This document shows positions 1-10,690 of a stretch of 64,000 bases of DNA, one piece after another. Origin of the DNA: Acanthosepion esculentum (taxonomy: Eukaryota > Mollusca > Cephalopoda > Sepiida > Sepiidae). A program made the translations under genes and the position numbers. Location: NCBI GenBank assembly GCA_964036315.1, contig OZ038509.1:25367205-25431204 (forward strand), read 5' to 3'. Position 1 is the first letter of the stretch, and the number at the start of each line of letters is the position of its first letter. The notes beneath the pieces were generated by a model. It worked only from the letters and a program-made list of their open reading frames with translations. It made no database searches and had not been told where the DNA came from.

Positions 1-92
1 AACTTATGGTTACATCTAGCCATTTTAACTGTAACTGGAACTGTGCCGGCATTCATAAAGTCTATAGGTACCATAGAGGAAAGTAATATTTA
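1..92 (-). mobile_element. LINE 3'-end scrap (Jockey/CR1 group)
   Basis: Read on the minus strand this matches the C-terminal part of the reverse transcriptase polyprotein of the LINE family that recurs across the window. It shares the segment around 'gctagatgtaaccataag' with the copies at 18281-18690 and 20800-20830, and the 'attcataaagtct..ggtacca' segment with the 97-bp satellite. It is cut off by the window edge and decayed. It shows that the same LINE family lay beside array 1 before or alongside its expansion. Confidence 0.6.
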
Positions 93-493
93 TTTTGAAA
101 ATACAAAAATGTGGCACAAGTCTAAAAGGGGTGATAGGGTATTCTTAAGCATACCCATGTTGCTGCCAAATGTGACACATGGTCAAAGTTTATGGTGTGT
201 TTACTGGCAATACCTTGGAAAAATTGCCCAAGCCCCCTTGGCACTTCACTTATTGGGAATGTATCAGGTGATGGGCAATAAACCTTGGGGGGGGGGGGCT
301 GATCTTCAATATATCTTCAATCTAGCTAACAGGAAATTACTGACCCAAACATACCACAGTATTGCTTTCAACCAAAACAAAACATTCTTACTACAGCCGC
401 CATAAGTACTAGCTAGTCACCATATCTACAATTTTTGTCTGTAGGGATGAAGGAAGATAAGAAATAACAATTTAAGAAAAAAATTTAACCCAT
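93..493. other. Unrecognised spacer
   Basis: I recognise no element here. A 120-codon open frame covers 43-405 on the plus strand, but its 5' part lies in LINE sequence, it matches no family I know and it contains a run of 12 G (287-298). I do not call it a gene. Confidence 0.3.
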
Positions 494-3400
494 GGAGTTA
501 CCATAGAGGAAAGCTCATCAGAACAATTAGAATGAAAATATTTATAGAAAAGGCAGACGGAAGCTATATTATGGCTTAAATTCATAAAGTCTAGGTACCA
601 AAGAGGAAAGCACATCAGAACAATTAGCATGAAAATATTTATAGGAAAGGCAGAGGGAAGCTATATTATGGCTTAAATTCATAAAGTCTAGGTACCAAAA
701 AGGAAAGCTCATCAGAACAATTACCATGAAAATATTTATAGAAAAGGCAGACGGAAGCTATATTATGGCTTAAATTCATAAAGTCTAGGTACCAAAGAGG
801 AAAGCTCATCAGAACAATTAGCATGAAAATATTTATAGTAAAGGCAGAGGGAAGCTATATTATGGCTTAAATTCATAAAGTCTAGGTACCAAAGAGGAAT
901 GCTCATCAGAACAATTACCATGAAAATATTTATAGAAAAGGCAGACGGAAGCTATATTATGGCTTAAATTCATAAAGTCTAGGTACCAAAGAGGAAAGCT
1001 CATCAGAACAATTAGCATGAAAATATTTATAGTAAAGGCAGAGGGAAGCTATATTATGGCTTAAATTCATAAAGTCTAGGTACCAAAGAGGAATGCTCAT
1101 CAGAACAATTACCATGAAAATATTTATAGAAAAGGCAGACGGAAGCTATATTATGGCTTAAATTCATAAAGTCTAGGTACCAAAGAGGAAAGCTCATCAG
1201 AACAATTAGCATGAAAATATTTATAGAAAAGGCAGACGGAAGCTATATTATGGCTTAAATTCATAAAGTCTAGGTACCAAAGAGGAATGCTCATCAGAAC
1301 AATTACCATGAAAATATTCATAGAAAAGGCAGAGGGAACCTATATTATGGCTTAAATTCATAAAGTCTAGGTACCAAAGAGGAAAGCTCATCAGAACAAT
1401 CAGCATGAAAATATTTATAGAAAAGGCAGAGGGAAGCAATATTATGGCTTAAATTCATAAAGTTTAGGTACCAAAGAGGAAAGCTCATCAGAACAATTAG
1501 CATGAAAATATTTATAGAAAAGGCAGAGGGAAGCTATATTATGGCTTAAATTCATAAAGTCTAGGTACCAAAGAGGAAAGCTCATCAGAACAATTACCAT
1601 GAAAATATTTATAGAAAAGGCAGAGGGAAGCTATATTATGGGTTAAATTCATAAAGTCTAGGTACCAAAGGGGAAAGCTCATCAGAACAATTACCATGAA
1701 AATATTTATAGAAAAGGCAGATGGAAGCTATATTATGGCTTAAATTCATAAAGTCTAGGTACCAAAGAGGAAAGCTCATCAGAACAATTAGCATGAAAAT
1801 ATTTATAGAAAAGGCAGAGGGAAGCAATATTATGGCTTAAATTCATAAAGTTTAGGTACCAAAGAGGAAAGCTCATCAGAACAATTAGCATGAAAATATT
1901 TATAGAAAAGGCAGAGGGAAGCTATATTATGGCCTAAATTCATAAAGTCTAGGTACCAAAGGGGAAAGCTCATCAGAACAATTACCATGAAAATATTTAT
2001 AGAAAAGGCAGAGGGAAGCTATATTATGGCTTAAATTCATAAAGTCTAGGTACCAAAGATGTAAGCTCATCAGAACAATTAGCATGAAAATATTTATAGA
2101 AAAAGGCAGACGGAAGCTATATTATGGCTTAAATTCATAAAGTCTAGGTACCAAAGAGGAAAGCTCATCAGAACAATTAGCATGAAAATATTTATAGAAA
2201 AGGCAGAGGGAAGCTATATTATGGGTTAAATTCATAAAGTCTAGGTACCAAAGGGGAAAGCTCATCAGAACAATTACCATGAAAATATTTATAGAAAAGG
2301 CAGATGGAAGCTATATTATGGCTTAAATTCATAAAGTCTAGGTACCAAAGAGGAAAGCTCATCAGAACAATTAGCATGAAAATATTTATAGAAAAGGCAG
2401 AGGGAAGCAATATTATGGCTTAAATTCATAAAGTTTAGGTACCAAAGAGGAAAGCTCATCAGAACAATTAGCATGAAAATATTTATAGAAAAGGCAGAGG
2501 GAAGCTATATTATGGCCTAAATTCATAAAGTCTAGGTACCAAAGGGGAAAGCTCATCAGAACAATTACCATGAAAATATTTATAGAAAAGGCAGAGGGAA
2601 GCTATATTATGGCTTAAATTCATAAAGTCTAGGTACCAAAGATGTAAGCTCATCAGAACAATTAGCATGAAAATATTTATAGAAAAAGGCAGACGGAAGC
2701 TATATTATGGCTTAAATTCATAAAGTCTAGGTACCAAAGAGGAAAGCTCATCAGAACAATTAGCATGAAAATATTTATAGAAAAGGCAGAGGGAAGCTAT
2801 ATTATGGCTTAAATTCATAGAGTCTAGGTACCAAAGAGGAAAGCTCATCAGAACAATTACCATGAAAATATTTATAGAAAAGGCAGACGGAAGCTATATT
2901 ATGGCTTAAATTCATAAAGTCTAGGTACCAAAGAGGAATGCTCATCAGAACAATTACCATGAAAATATTTATAGAAAAGGCAGACGGAAGCTATATTATG
3001 GCTTAAATTCATAAAGTCTAGGTACCAAAGAGGAAAGCTCATCAGAACAATTAGCATGAAAATATTTATAGTAAAGGCAGAGGGAAGCTATATTATGGCT
3101 TAAATTCATAAAGTCTAGGTACCAAAGAGGAATGCTCATCAGAACAATTACCATGAAAATATTTATAGAAAAGGCAGACGGAAGCTATATTATGGCTTAA
3201 ATTCATAAAGTCTAGGTACCAAAGAGGAAAGCTCATCAGAACAATTAGCATGAAAATATTTATAGAAAAGGCAGACGGAAGCTATATTATGGCTTAAATT
3301 CATAAAGTCTAGGTACCAAAGAGGAAAGCTCATCAGAACAATTAGCATGAAAATATTTATAGAAAAGGCAGACGGAAGCTATATTATGGCTTAAATTCAT

Positions 3401-5514
3401 AAAGTCTAGGTACCAAAGAGGAAAGCTCATCAGAACAATTAGCATGAAAATATTTATAGAAAAGGCAGACGGAAGCTATATTATGGCTTAAATTCATAAA
3501 GTCTAGGTACCAAAGAGGAAAGCTCATCAGAACAATTAGCATGAAAATATTTATAGAAAAGGCAGAGGGAAGCTATATTATGGCTTAAATTCATAAAGTC
3601 TAGGTACCAAAGAGGAATGCTCATCAGAACAATTACCATGAAAATATTCATAGAAAAGGCAGAGGGAACCTATATTATGGCTTAAATTCATAAAGTCTAG
3701 GTACCAAAGAGGAAAGCTCATCAGAACAATCAGCATGAAAATATTTATAGAAAAGGCAGAGGGAAGCAATATTATGGCTTAAATTCATAAAGTTTAGGTA
3801 CCAAAGAGGAAAGCTCATCAGAACAATTAGCATGAAAATATTTATAGAAAAGGCAGAGGGAAGCTATATTATGGCTTAAATTCATAAAGTCTAGGTACCA
3901 AAGAGGAAAGCTCATCAGAACAATTACCATGAAAATATTTATAGAAAAGGCAGAGGGAAGCTATATTATGGGTTAAATTCATAAAGTCTAGGTACCAAAG
4001 GGGAAAGCTCATCAGAACAATTACCATGAAAATATTTATAGAAAAGGCAGATGGAAGCTATATTATGGCTTAAATTCATAAAGTCTAGGTACCAAAGAGG
4101 AAAGCTCATCAGAACAATTAGCATGAAAATATTTATAGAAAAGGCAGAGGGAAGCAATATTATGGCTTAAATTCATAAAGTTTAGGTACCAAAGAGGAAA
4201 GCTCATCAGAACAATTAGCATGAAAATATTTATAGAAAAGGCAGAGGGAAGCTATATTATGGCCTAAATTCATAAAGTCTAGGTACCAAAGGGGAAAGCT
4301 CATCAGAACAATTACCATGAAAATATTTATAGAAAAGGCAGAGGGAAGCTATATTATGGCTTAAATTCATAAAGTCTAGGTACCAAAGATGTAAGCTCAT
4401 CAGAACAATTAGCATGAAAATATTTATAGAAAAAGGCAGACGGAAGCTATATTATGGCTTAAATTCATAAAGTCTAGGTACCAAAGAGGAAAGCTCATCA
4501 GAACAATTAGCATGAAAATATTTATAGAAAAGGCAGAGGGAAGCTATATTATGGCTTAAATTCATAGAGTCTAGGTACCAAAGAGGAAAGCTCATCAGAA
4601 CAATTACCATGAAAATATTTATAGAAAAGGCAGACGGAAGCTATATTATGGCTTAAATTCATAAAGTCTAGGTACCAAAGAGGAAAGCTCATCAGAACAA
4701 TTAGCATGAAAATATTTATAGAAAAGGCAGAGGGAAGCTATATTATGGCTTAAATTCATAGAGTCTAGGTACCAAAGAGGAAAGCTCATCAGAACAATTA
4801 CCATGAAAATATTTATAGAAAAGGCAGACGGAAGCTATATTATGGCTTAAATTCATAAAGTCTAGGTACCAAAGAGGAATGCTCATCAGAACAATTACCA
4901 TGAAAATATTTATAGAAAAGGCAGAGGGAAGCTATATTATGTCTTAAATTCATAAAGTCTAGGTACCAAAGAGGAAAGCTCATCAGAACAATTAGCATGA
5001 AAATATTTATAGAAAAGGCAGAGGGAAGCTATATTATGGCTTAAATTCATAAAGTCTAGGTACCAAAGAGGAAAGCTCATCAGAACAATTACCATGAAAA
5101 TATTTATAGAAAAGGCAGAGGGAAGCAATATTTTGGCTTAAATTCATAAAGTCTAGGTACCAAAGAGGAATGCTCATCAGAACAATTACCATGAAAATAT
5201 TCATAGAAAAGGCAGAGGGAAGCTATATTATGGCTTAAATTCATAAAGTCTAGGTACCAAAGAGGAAAGCTCATCAGAACAATTAGCATGAAAATATTTA
5301 TAGAAAAGGCAGAGGGAAGCTATATTATTGCTTAAATTCATAAAGTCTAGGTACCAAAGAGGAAAGCTCATCAGAACAATTAGCATGAAAATATTTATAG
5401 AAAAGGCAGAGGGAAGCAATATTATGGCTTAAATTCATAAAGTCTAGGTACCAAAGAGGAAAGCTCATCAGAACAATTAGCATGAAAATATTTATAGAAA
5501 AGGCAGAGGGAAAC
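494..5514 (-). repeat. 97-bp LINE-derived satellite, array 1
   Basis: About 52 head-to-tail copies of a 97-bp unit. Each contains a KpnI-like ggtacc and the core 'ctcatcagaacaattagcat'. Read on the minus strand the unit encodes a piece of LINE reverse transcriptase C-terminus: FYKYFHGNCSDEL and SSLVPRLYEF are readable in the 63-codon frames. Because 97 is not a multiple of 3 the frame rotates each unit, so these frames are by-products and not genes. Variants (acggaag/agggaag, gaatgctc/gaaagctc, attagcat/attaccat, aaaaaggcag) are shared in blocks. Positions 1248-1439 and 3578-3769 match at an offset of 2330 bp (24 units). Positions 1636-2218 repeat as 2219-2801 (583 bp, 6 units) and again from 3966. 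This shows higher-order duplication inside the array. Confidence 0.95.
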
Positions 5515-5533
5515 TGTAGTGTTTGTGTATGTC

Positions 5534-5574
<41 letters not shown>

Positions 5575-5595
5575 TTTGAGGTCACCCATGGTAAT

Positions 5596-5635
<40 letters not shown>

Positions 5636-5765
5636 TAAATAAAAACAGACCACTTTAACATGGAACCATAAAGTCTTTATTTAAATTATTAGCTCTGTGT
5701 TACATTGAGCTCTCTGGATTTTATCCTCCTTGGGTCTACCCATACAGATTATCTAGTTTTTTGTA

Positions 5766-5829
<64 letters not shown>

Positions 5830-6026
5830 CAATTCAACAGTTAGCATCCAGAAAGGCAATGTGCAGCAGGAAGAAAACTGACATGTCATGGGAAGATTTG
5901 CAAGATTCTTGTAGGTTTTTCAAAACCATTTGAGATGTCCTCAATGATAAAGTAATATTTTAAATGTGTGAAAAATTGAGAAAGTTTGAGCACAGATGAT
6001 CTTACTCAGTCAGGAGTTGACTTCCA

Positions 6027-6077
<51 letters not shown>

Positions 6078-6105
6078 ATATATATTATATATATATATAT
6101 CCTCT
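5515..6105. repeat. (TA)n tracts with short unique spacers
   Basis: Four long TA dinucleotide runs lie at about 5535-5572, 5602-5630, 5769-5827 and 6030-6100, separated by AT-rich sequence. The spacer at 5636-5760 contains 'ttgagctctctgg', also seen near 33953 in the hammerhead-bearing element, so it may be a scrap of the same family. No coding signal. Confidence 0.85.
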
Positions 6106-6109
6106 ACTT

Positions 6110-6400
6110 GAGTTTATTCTTAAAAGACTAACTGATATAAATGTTTGTACATGAACCTGGCTCTTTCTTTATATGTTGGTGGCCATGGCTCTCCATGACT
6201 ACCTTAACAGAAGGCTCCTTTCTTTTTATTTTTGAAAATGCTGCCTCAGTTGTAAACTTTGATTTTGGTATGCGGTGTCAGGTTATGATTTTGGTGGTGC
6301 CTCTACCTAAGCTTGCTACAACTTGAGTAGGCAAGTTTTATCCAGTTCATATTAAGTTAAGCAATGTCAAGCCTGGTCAGTACCTATATGGTTGACTGCT
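6110..6400 (+). repeat. Interspersed repeat, copy 1
   Basis: The segment around 6235-6345 is repeated diverged at about 7010-7110. Both contain 'gtgtcag.ttatgattt' followed by 'ctac.taagcttg.ta.aacttgagta.gcaa'. The 61- and 105-codon frames across these copies end at equivalent places, which reflects shared ancestry. I recognise no protein family. Confidence 0.5.
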
Positions 6401-6404
6401 TGTA

Positions 6405-6605
6405 ATCTTGGATGTGCAAGTGGTGTAATGGATGATAGCTCGAAATTATGAATCGAAGAGCCGAGTTCCAATTCCAGTTGGGTTTGTTGTATCCACTTAC
6501 ATGCAAATACCCTTGAGGAAAAGTATGAATCCACTTCATCTCCCCCAGCTATAGGTTAATAAGTAAGACTTGTATCATCAATAATTATTATCTCCCAAAA
6601 ATTGT
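6405..6605 (+). mobile_element. tRNA-derived SINE, copy 1
   Basis: The head (about 6409-6484) resembles a pol III promoter: an A-box-like 'agtggtgtaatgg' at 6419-6431 and a B-box-like 'gagttccaattcc' at 6463-6475. The body carries 'catgcaaatacccttgagg', and a tail with 'agctataggttaataagtaagacttg' lies near 6545-6575. The same head, body and tail in the same order appear reversed at 11745-11970 and 24445-24690, which makes this a real interspersed family. It is diverged and not expected to be active. Confidence 0.75.
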
Positions 6606-6773
6606 AACAATCTAAAAATATTTTCTAGATTTAAAATAACTTTCAAAAGGTTGATAAGCCATCAAAAACAAATCAATCACTGATATTTATAATTTTTTTC
6701 TTTTACTAAGCAAAGTATTAAGAAAGAGGAAAATTTCCTTAGAAACAAAGAGGACTGAACTGCTTTCAAATTA

Positions 6774-6833
6774 TGTCTGGCATGAAGGACTTCAATTTAC
6801 CTTCTCTCAAATTGAAGTCCTACATGCCAGACA
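6774..6833. repeat. Short near-perfect hairpin
   Basis: Inverted repeat with 25-nt arms (6774-6798 and 6809-6833) matching at 24 of 25 positions around a 10-nt loop. It lies at the upstream end of repeat copy 2 (6960-7110) and falls inside a 105-codon open frame. It could be a cruciform-forming tip of a foldback element. I see no miRNA-specific feature beyond the stem. Confidence 0.7.
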
Positions 6834-6959
6834 AAGATGAACTCTCTTTTGTCGAGAATAAGGCAAATCTTGTTCACCATTTTTACCATTCAACTCTGGT
6901 TCTGGTACACTACGTCTGCTACAAGGAAGGCCTCCAGCTTGATGATTTATGCCTAGGAG

Positions 6960-7400
6960 ATAGCTCAGGTCTTGCAGCTGGAGAAGAGTATGGACAGATA
7001 CAGACATACAGCCTTATAGAATTTGATTTTAGTTTGTGGTGTCAGCTTATGATTTCAGAAGACACTCTACTTAAGCTTGTTAAAACTTGAGTAAGCAAAT
7101 ATTGTCCAGTTTGGCATCTCTTCTTCAAGACCACAGGAGAATCATAGAAACATGCTTAAGAACTACAGTCAATTGCAATCTTCAGTTCCACATCTTGTAC
7201 TATAAAGTTTGGTGCAACTCCACATCTGTTTCGGTGACCATGCCAGTAGATCGATACCTATCCTAGTTTTAAAGTTCTGTTGGACTTACAAGCAAGTGAG
7301 GAAACAGTATGCTGTATCAGATTTTTTAATATCTATTTAATTAAGCAGCATTTATATTAAATTATATGCATTATATATCTTATTACTGCCTATTAATCTG
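6960..7400 (+). repeat. Interspersed repeat copy 2 and unrecognised flank
   Basis: Positions 7010-7110 are the diverged second copy of the repeat at 6235-6345. From 7110 to 7400 I see no recognisable feature. Confidence 0.4.
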
Positions 7401-7600
7401 ACAGATTTTTATCACTTTGTACATTATTTTTTAGTGGGTACCCAGATTTCAGTAGACACTGTTTATTTTAAACAGTATATTAATTTTCATCTGCCAGCCT
7501 GAATATTTGAGATATCTCATTAAAGAAAATTACGTGCCCTCCGACAGGATTCAAACCAAATGTGCCCCATTGCAGGAAAAATAATTATTTGACCCGATAT
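7385..7600 (-). repeat. SINE-like repeat with B-box, copy 1
   Basis: Contains 'tttttagtgggtaccc' and a 3' block reading, on the minus strand, GGTTTGAATCC (near 7547-7557), a good pol III B-box. A diverged partner lies at 10170-10300 (shared 'aaacagtat..attttcatct.ccagc', 'tctcattaaagaaaa', 'gtgcc.tccaacag'). The two partners flank the minisatellite block, so that block grew inside or beside a duplicated segment. Confidence 0.5.
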
Positions 7601-7601
7601 T

Positions 7602-7821
7602 TACATTATTCAGACTGTCATCCTCACTGACATATTCACAACGTTTTGGCTGTTGTATGCTCTGGCCTTCTTCCGGTGATTGGAATTTCAAACCGAACCC
7701 TTCATGTATGAAATAAAGGGTTCAGCTCAAAATTCCAATCAGCTGAAGAAGGCCGGAGTGTACAATGGCCAAAACATTGTGAATATGGCAATGAAGATGA
7801 GGATAACAGTCTGAGTAATGT
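7602..7821. mobile_element. Foldback element, copy 1
   Basis: Imperfect inverted repeat with arms of about 107 bp (7602-7708 and 7715-7821), roughly 80% identical by eye, with almost no loop. Each arm contains 'gaagaaggcc' and 'attcacaa.gtttt' (or complements). The motif order 'ctgaagaaggcc ... ggccaaaac' resembles the decayed hammerhead-type motif at 8670-8713, so a Penelope-like or retrozyme-like origin is possible. A second copy with separated arms lies at 42905-43255. Confidence 0.65.
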
Positions 7822-8185
7822 AAATAATCATAATACCTCATCTCTGAGATATAGACAGATATTGATCTGAGATGCTTTAAACTGATTTGGTCACAGCAAA
7901 TAGTGACTTGAAGTGAAATTCTTCTTGTCCTAGATTATCAAAAGTTCATGACTGCTAAGTTTGGTATCCTAAAGTAAACAAAGCAATTTCTAAAGAATTA
8001 ATGGATTTCTATTTATTAATCTGAAATATTTTTATCACTTTAAAGATCATTTTTAGTGGATACCCATATTTGAGTAGATGCTCCATTTATTTATTAAACA
8101 GTACATATGTTCATTTATCACATGTTTATTTATATACCTCGATCTGTTTCTGTCAGTTGATTTCTGTCTATCAATCTGCGTTCTT
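7822..8185 (+). repeat. Interspersed repeat duplicated at 10410-10520
   Basis: The stretch 'aaaagttcatgactgctaag' followed by 'tttggtatcctaaagtaaac' (about 7940-7990) recurs almost unchanged at 10420-10470. The downstream 'ttagtggatacccatatttg' segment recurs inverted near 10560-10580. These are copies of an unnamed repeat family. Confidence 0.55.
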
Positions 8186-8557
8186 TTATCTATCTATCTC
8201 AGTCTGTTTCTATCGATCTATCTATCTCAGTCTGTTTCTATCTATCTATCTATCTCAGTCTGTTTCTATCGATCTATCTATCTCAGTCTGTTTCTATCGA
8301 TCTATCTATCTCAGTCTGTTTCTATCGATCTATCTATCTCAGTCTGTTTCTATCGATCTATCTATCTCAGTCTGTTTCTATCGATCTATCTATCTCAGTC
8401 TGTTTCTATCGATCTATCTATATATCTCAGTCTGTTTCTATCGATCTATCTATATATCTCAGTCTGTTTCTATCTATCTATCTATATATCTCAGTCTGTT
8501 TCTATCTATCTATCTATCTCAGTCTGTTTCTATCTATCTATCTATCTATCTATGTAA
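8186..8557. repeat. TATC-based minisatellite, block 1
   Basis: Alternation of (TATC)n or (CGATCTAT) with the 12-mer 'cagtctgtttct', unit about 28 bp, all in one orientation. Open frames of 159 and 216 codons across it encode only a simple Ser/Leu/Tyr/Ile repeat and are artefacts of the array. Confidence 0.95.
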
Positions 8558-8935
8558 GCAAATATGTGAATGTAGATCCGACGGTATGATGAAATTGTGG
8601 AAAAGACAAAGCAAAATCCAAATATGTGAGTTTACTGTTTTATTATTTTGTTTTTGTTTTTTGTTTTTCTGTCGACGTCAGATGTTTCGGTCTAATAGAC
8701 CTTCTTCAGGACATGGTTAATGGAGACATATTTGTATTAGATTTATGTTAAATGAAGAGACGATATATACAGGACTAGTCAGAAACAGAAAAACTGAAAT
8801 TCTAAAGTCAGAGTTCTCTTTCTTGGATTTGGATACGCTGACGCCGCATGGGTGGAGCTGCGAAAATCTGCTCCCAGGGAAGAGATTTTATCCTAAGTGG
8901 AAGATGGGGGGGCCTATTTAAAACTATAGCTTATA
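8558..8935. other. Unique segment between minisatellite blocks
   Basis: Separates the two TATC blocks and carries the hammerhead-like motif at 8670-8713 (minus strand). The T-rich run just before it (8640-8670) becomes an A-rich run on the motif strand. Probably a scrap of a Penelope-like or retrozyme-like element. The remainder (8720-8935) is unrecognised. Confidence 0.4.
8670..8713 (-). ncRNA. Hammerhead-ribozyme-like motif
   Basis: On the minus strand, 5' to 3': stem I strand TGTC (8713-8710), core CTGAAGA (8709-8703), one extra A (8702), a perfect stem-loop GGTCTATTAGACC (8701-8689), GAAA (8688-8685), a short weak stem III, GTC (8676-8674), and stem I return GACA (8673-8670). This follows the CUGANGA / stem II / GAAA / NUH order of hammerheads. 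The extra A between core and stem II and the weak stem III suggest a decayed or non-functional copy. Confidence 0.45.
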
Positions 8936-9243
8936 TCAATCTATCTATCTCAGTCTGTTTCTATCTATCTATCTATCTCAGTCTGTTTCTATCTATATAT
9001 CTATCTCAGTCTGTTTCTATCTATCTATCTAAGTCTGTTTCTATCTATCTATCTATCTCAGATAGATAGATAGATAGATAGAAACAGACTATCTCAGTCT
9101 GTTTCTATCTATCTCAGCCTGTTTCTATCTATCTATCTAAGTCTGTTTCTATCTATCTATCTATCTATCTCAGTCTGTTTCTATCTATATATCTATCTCA
9201 GTCTGTTTCTATCTATCTAAGTCTGTTTCTATCTATCTATCTC

Positions 9244-9274
<31 letters not shown>

Positions 9275-10019
9275 AACAGACTATCTCAGTCTGTTTCTAT
9301 CTATCTATCTCAGTCTGTTTCTATCTATCTATCTATCTATCTATCTCAGTCTGTTTCTATCTATCTATCTCAGATAGATAGATAGATAGATAGAAACAGA
9401 CTATCTCAGTCTGTTTCTATCTATCTATCTCAGTCTGTTTCTATCTATCTATCTATCTATCTATCTCAGTCTGTTTCTATCTATCTATCTCAGTCTGTTT
9501 CTATCTATCTATCTCAGATAGATAGATAGATAGATAGATAGAAACAGACTATCTCAGTCTGTTTCTATCTATCTATCTCAGTCTGTTTCTATCTATCTAT
9601 CTATCTATCTCAGTCTGTTTCTATCTATCTATCTATCTCAGTCTGTTTCTATCTATCTATCTCAGTCTGTTTCTATCTATCTATCTCAGATAGATAGATA
9701 GATAGATAGATAGAAACAGACTATCTCAGTCTGTTTCTATCTATCTATCTCAGTCTGTTTCTATCTATCTATCTATCTATCTCAGTCTGTTTCTATCTAT
9801 CTATCTATCTATCTCAGTCTGTTTCTATCTATCTATCTATCTATCTCAGTCTGTTTCTATCTATCTATCTCAGATAGATAGATAGATAGATAGATAGAAA
9901 CAGACTATCTCAGTCTGTTTCTATCTATCTATCTCAGTCTGTTTCTATCTATCTATCTCAGTCTGTTTCTATCTATCTATCTATCTATCTATCTCAGTCT
10001 GTTTCTATCTATCTATCTC

Positions 10020-10054
<35 letters not shown>

Positions 10055-10085
10055 AACAGACTATCTCAGTCTGTTTCTATCAATC
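8936..10085. repeat. TATC/GATA minisatellite with inverted blocks, block 2
   Basis: Same motif as block 1 ('cagtctgtttct' plus TATC runs), but interrupted by seven inverted blocks reading (GATA)n then 'gaaacagac' at about 9057, 9242, 9371, 9516, 9687, 9871 and 10019. Each junction creates a palindrome (TATC)n-CA-(GATA)n. The inverted blocks recur every 130-190 bp, so the inverted plus direct cassette is itself the unit of higher-order amplification. Confidence 0.95.
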
Positions 10086-10690
10086 TGAGGACAGTGCAGA
10101 GGATTCAGAAAGAGTTGGATGAGTCTAATGGTGATTACGAAGGTTTGGCCGCCCAGAAAACTCACACTGATCATTCTGATTTGAGTAGTTGCTCTGTTTA
10201 CTTTTTAAACAGTATTTATTTTCATCTACCAGCTCGAAATACCGAGAATTCTCATTAAAGAAAAATGTGCCTTCCAACAGAATTTAAATGTGCATCATTC
10301 TTTGCCGGAGAAACTGTCGTAGAACTGATGTGGTTTTAATTGACGCAGCTATGAAGATCATCACTGATCTAATCAAGTTCTATACTGCCTCTAAGTCCAT
10401 CGTTTTCATTTAGATTCCTAAAAGTTCATGACTGCTAAGTTTGGTATCCTAAAGTAAACAAAGCAATTTCTAAAGAAGTAGTGGATTTTTATTCATTTAT
10501 TAAACTGACAGAGGCCAGTAGACAAAAATAAATGTATTATTTAAAATAAACAGAGCATCTAATCAAATACAGGTATCCACTAACAATAATATTTAAATTG
10601 ATAAGTATTTTTTTTTTTTTGCTTTAAACATTTTTAGGGGGTACACATGTTTGAGTTGCTACCCCTGTTCTTATTTTATTTTATTCAACA
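10086..10690. repeat. Interspersed repeat fragments
   Basis: Positions 10170-10300 are the partner of 7385-7600, and 10410-10520 the partner of 7940-8000. Positions 10535-10600 and 10620-10690 carry inverted and direct versions of the 'ttagtgggtaccc' segment, around a T-rich run at 10608-10620. No coding signal. Confidence 0.45.

Noticed and set aside
43..405. 120-codon frame at the left edge as a gene
   Set aside because: Starts inside LINE-derived sequence, crosses a 12-G run and has no recognisable domain.
494..5514. CRISPR-like array or repeated small membrane proteins (63-codon minus-strand frames)
   Set aside because: Units are directly contiguous with no variable spacers, and the frames rotate because 97 is not divisible by 3; the hydrophobic look comes from out-of-frame reverse transcriptase sequence.
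8070..8720. 216-codon and 159-codon open frames
   Set aside because: They translate a TATC-based minisatellite into a Ser/Leu/Tyr/Ile repeat; nothing indicates a gene.
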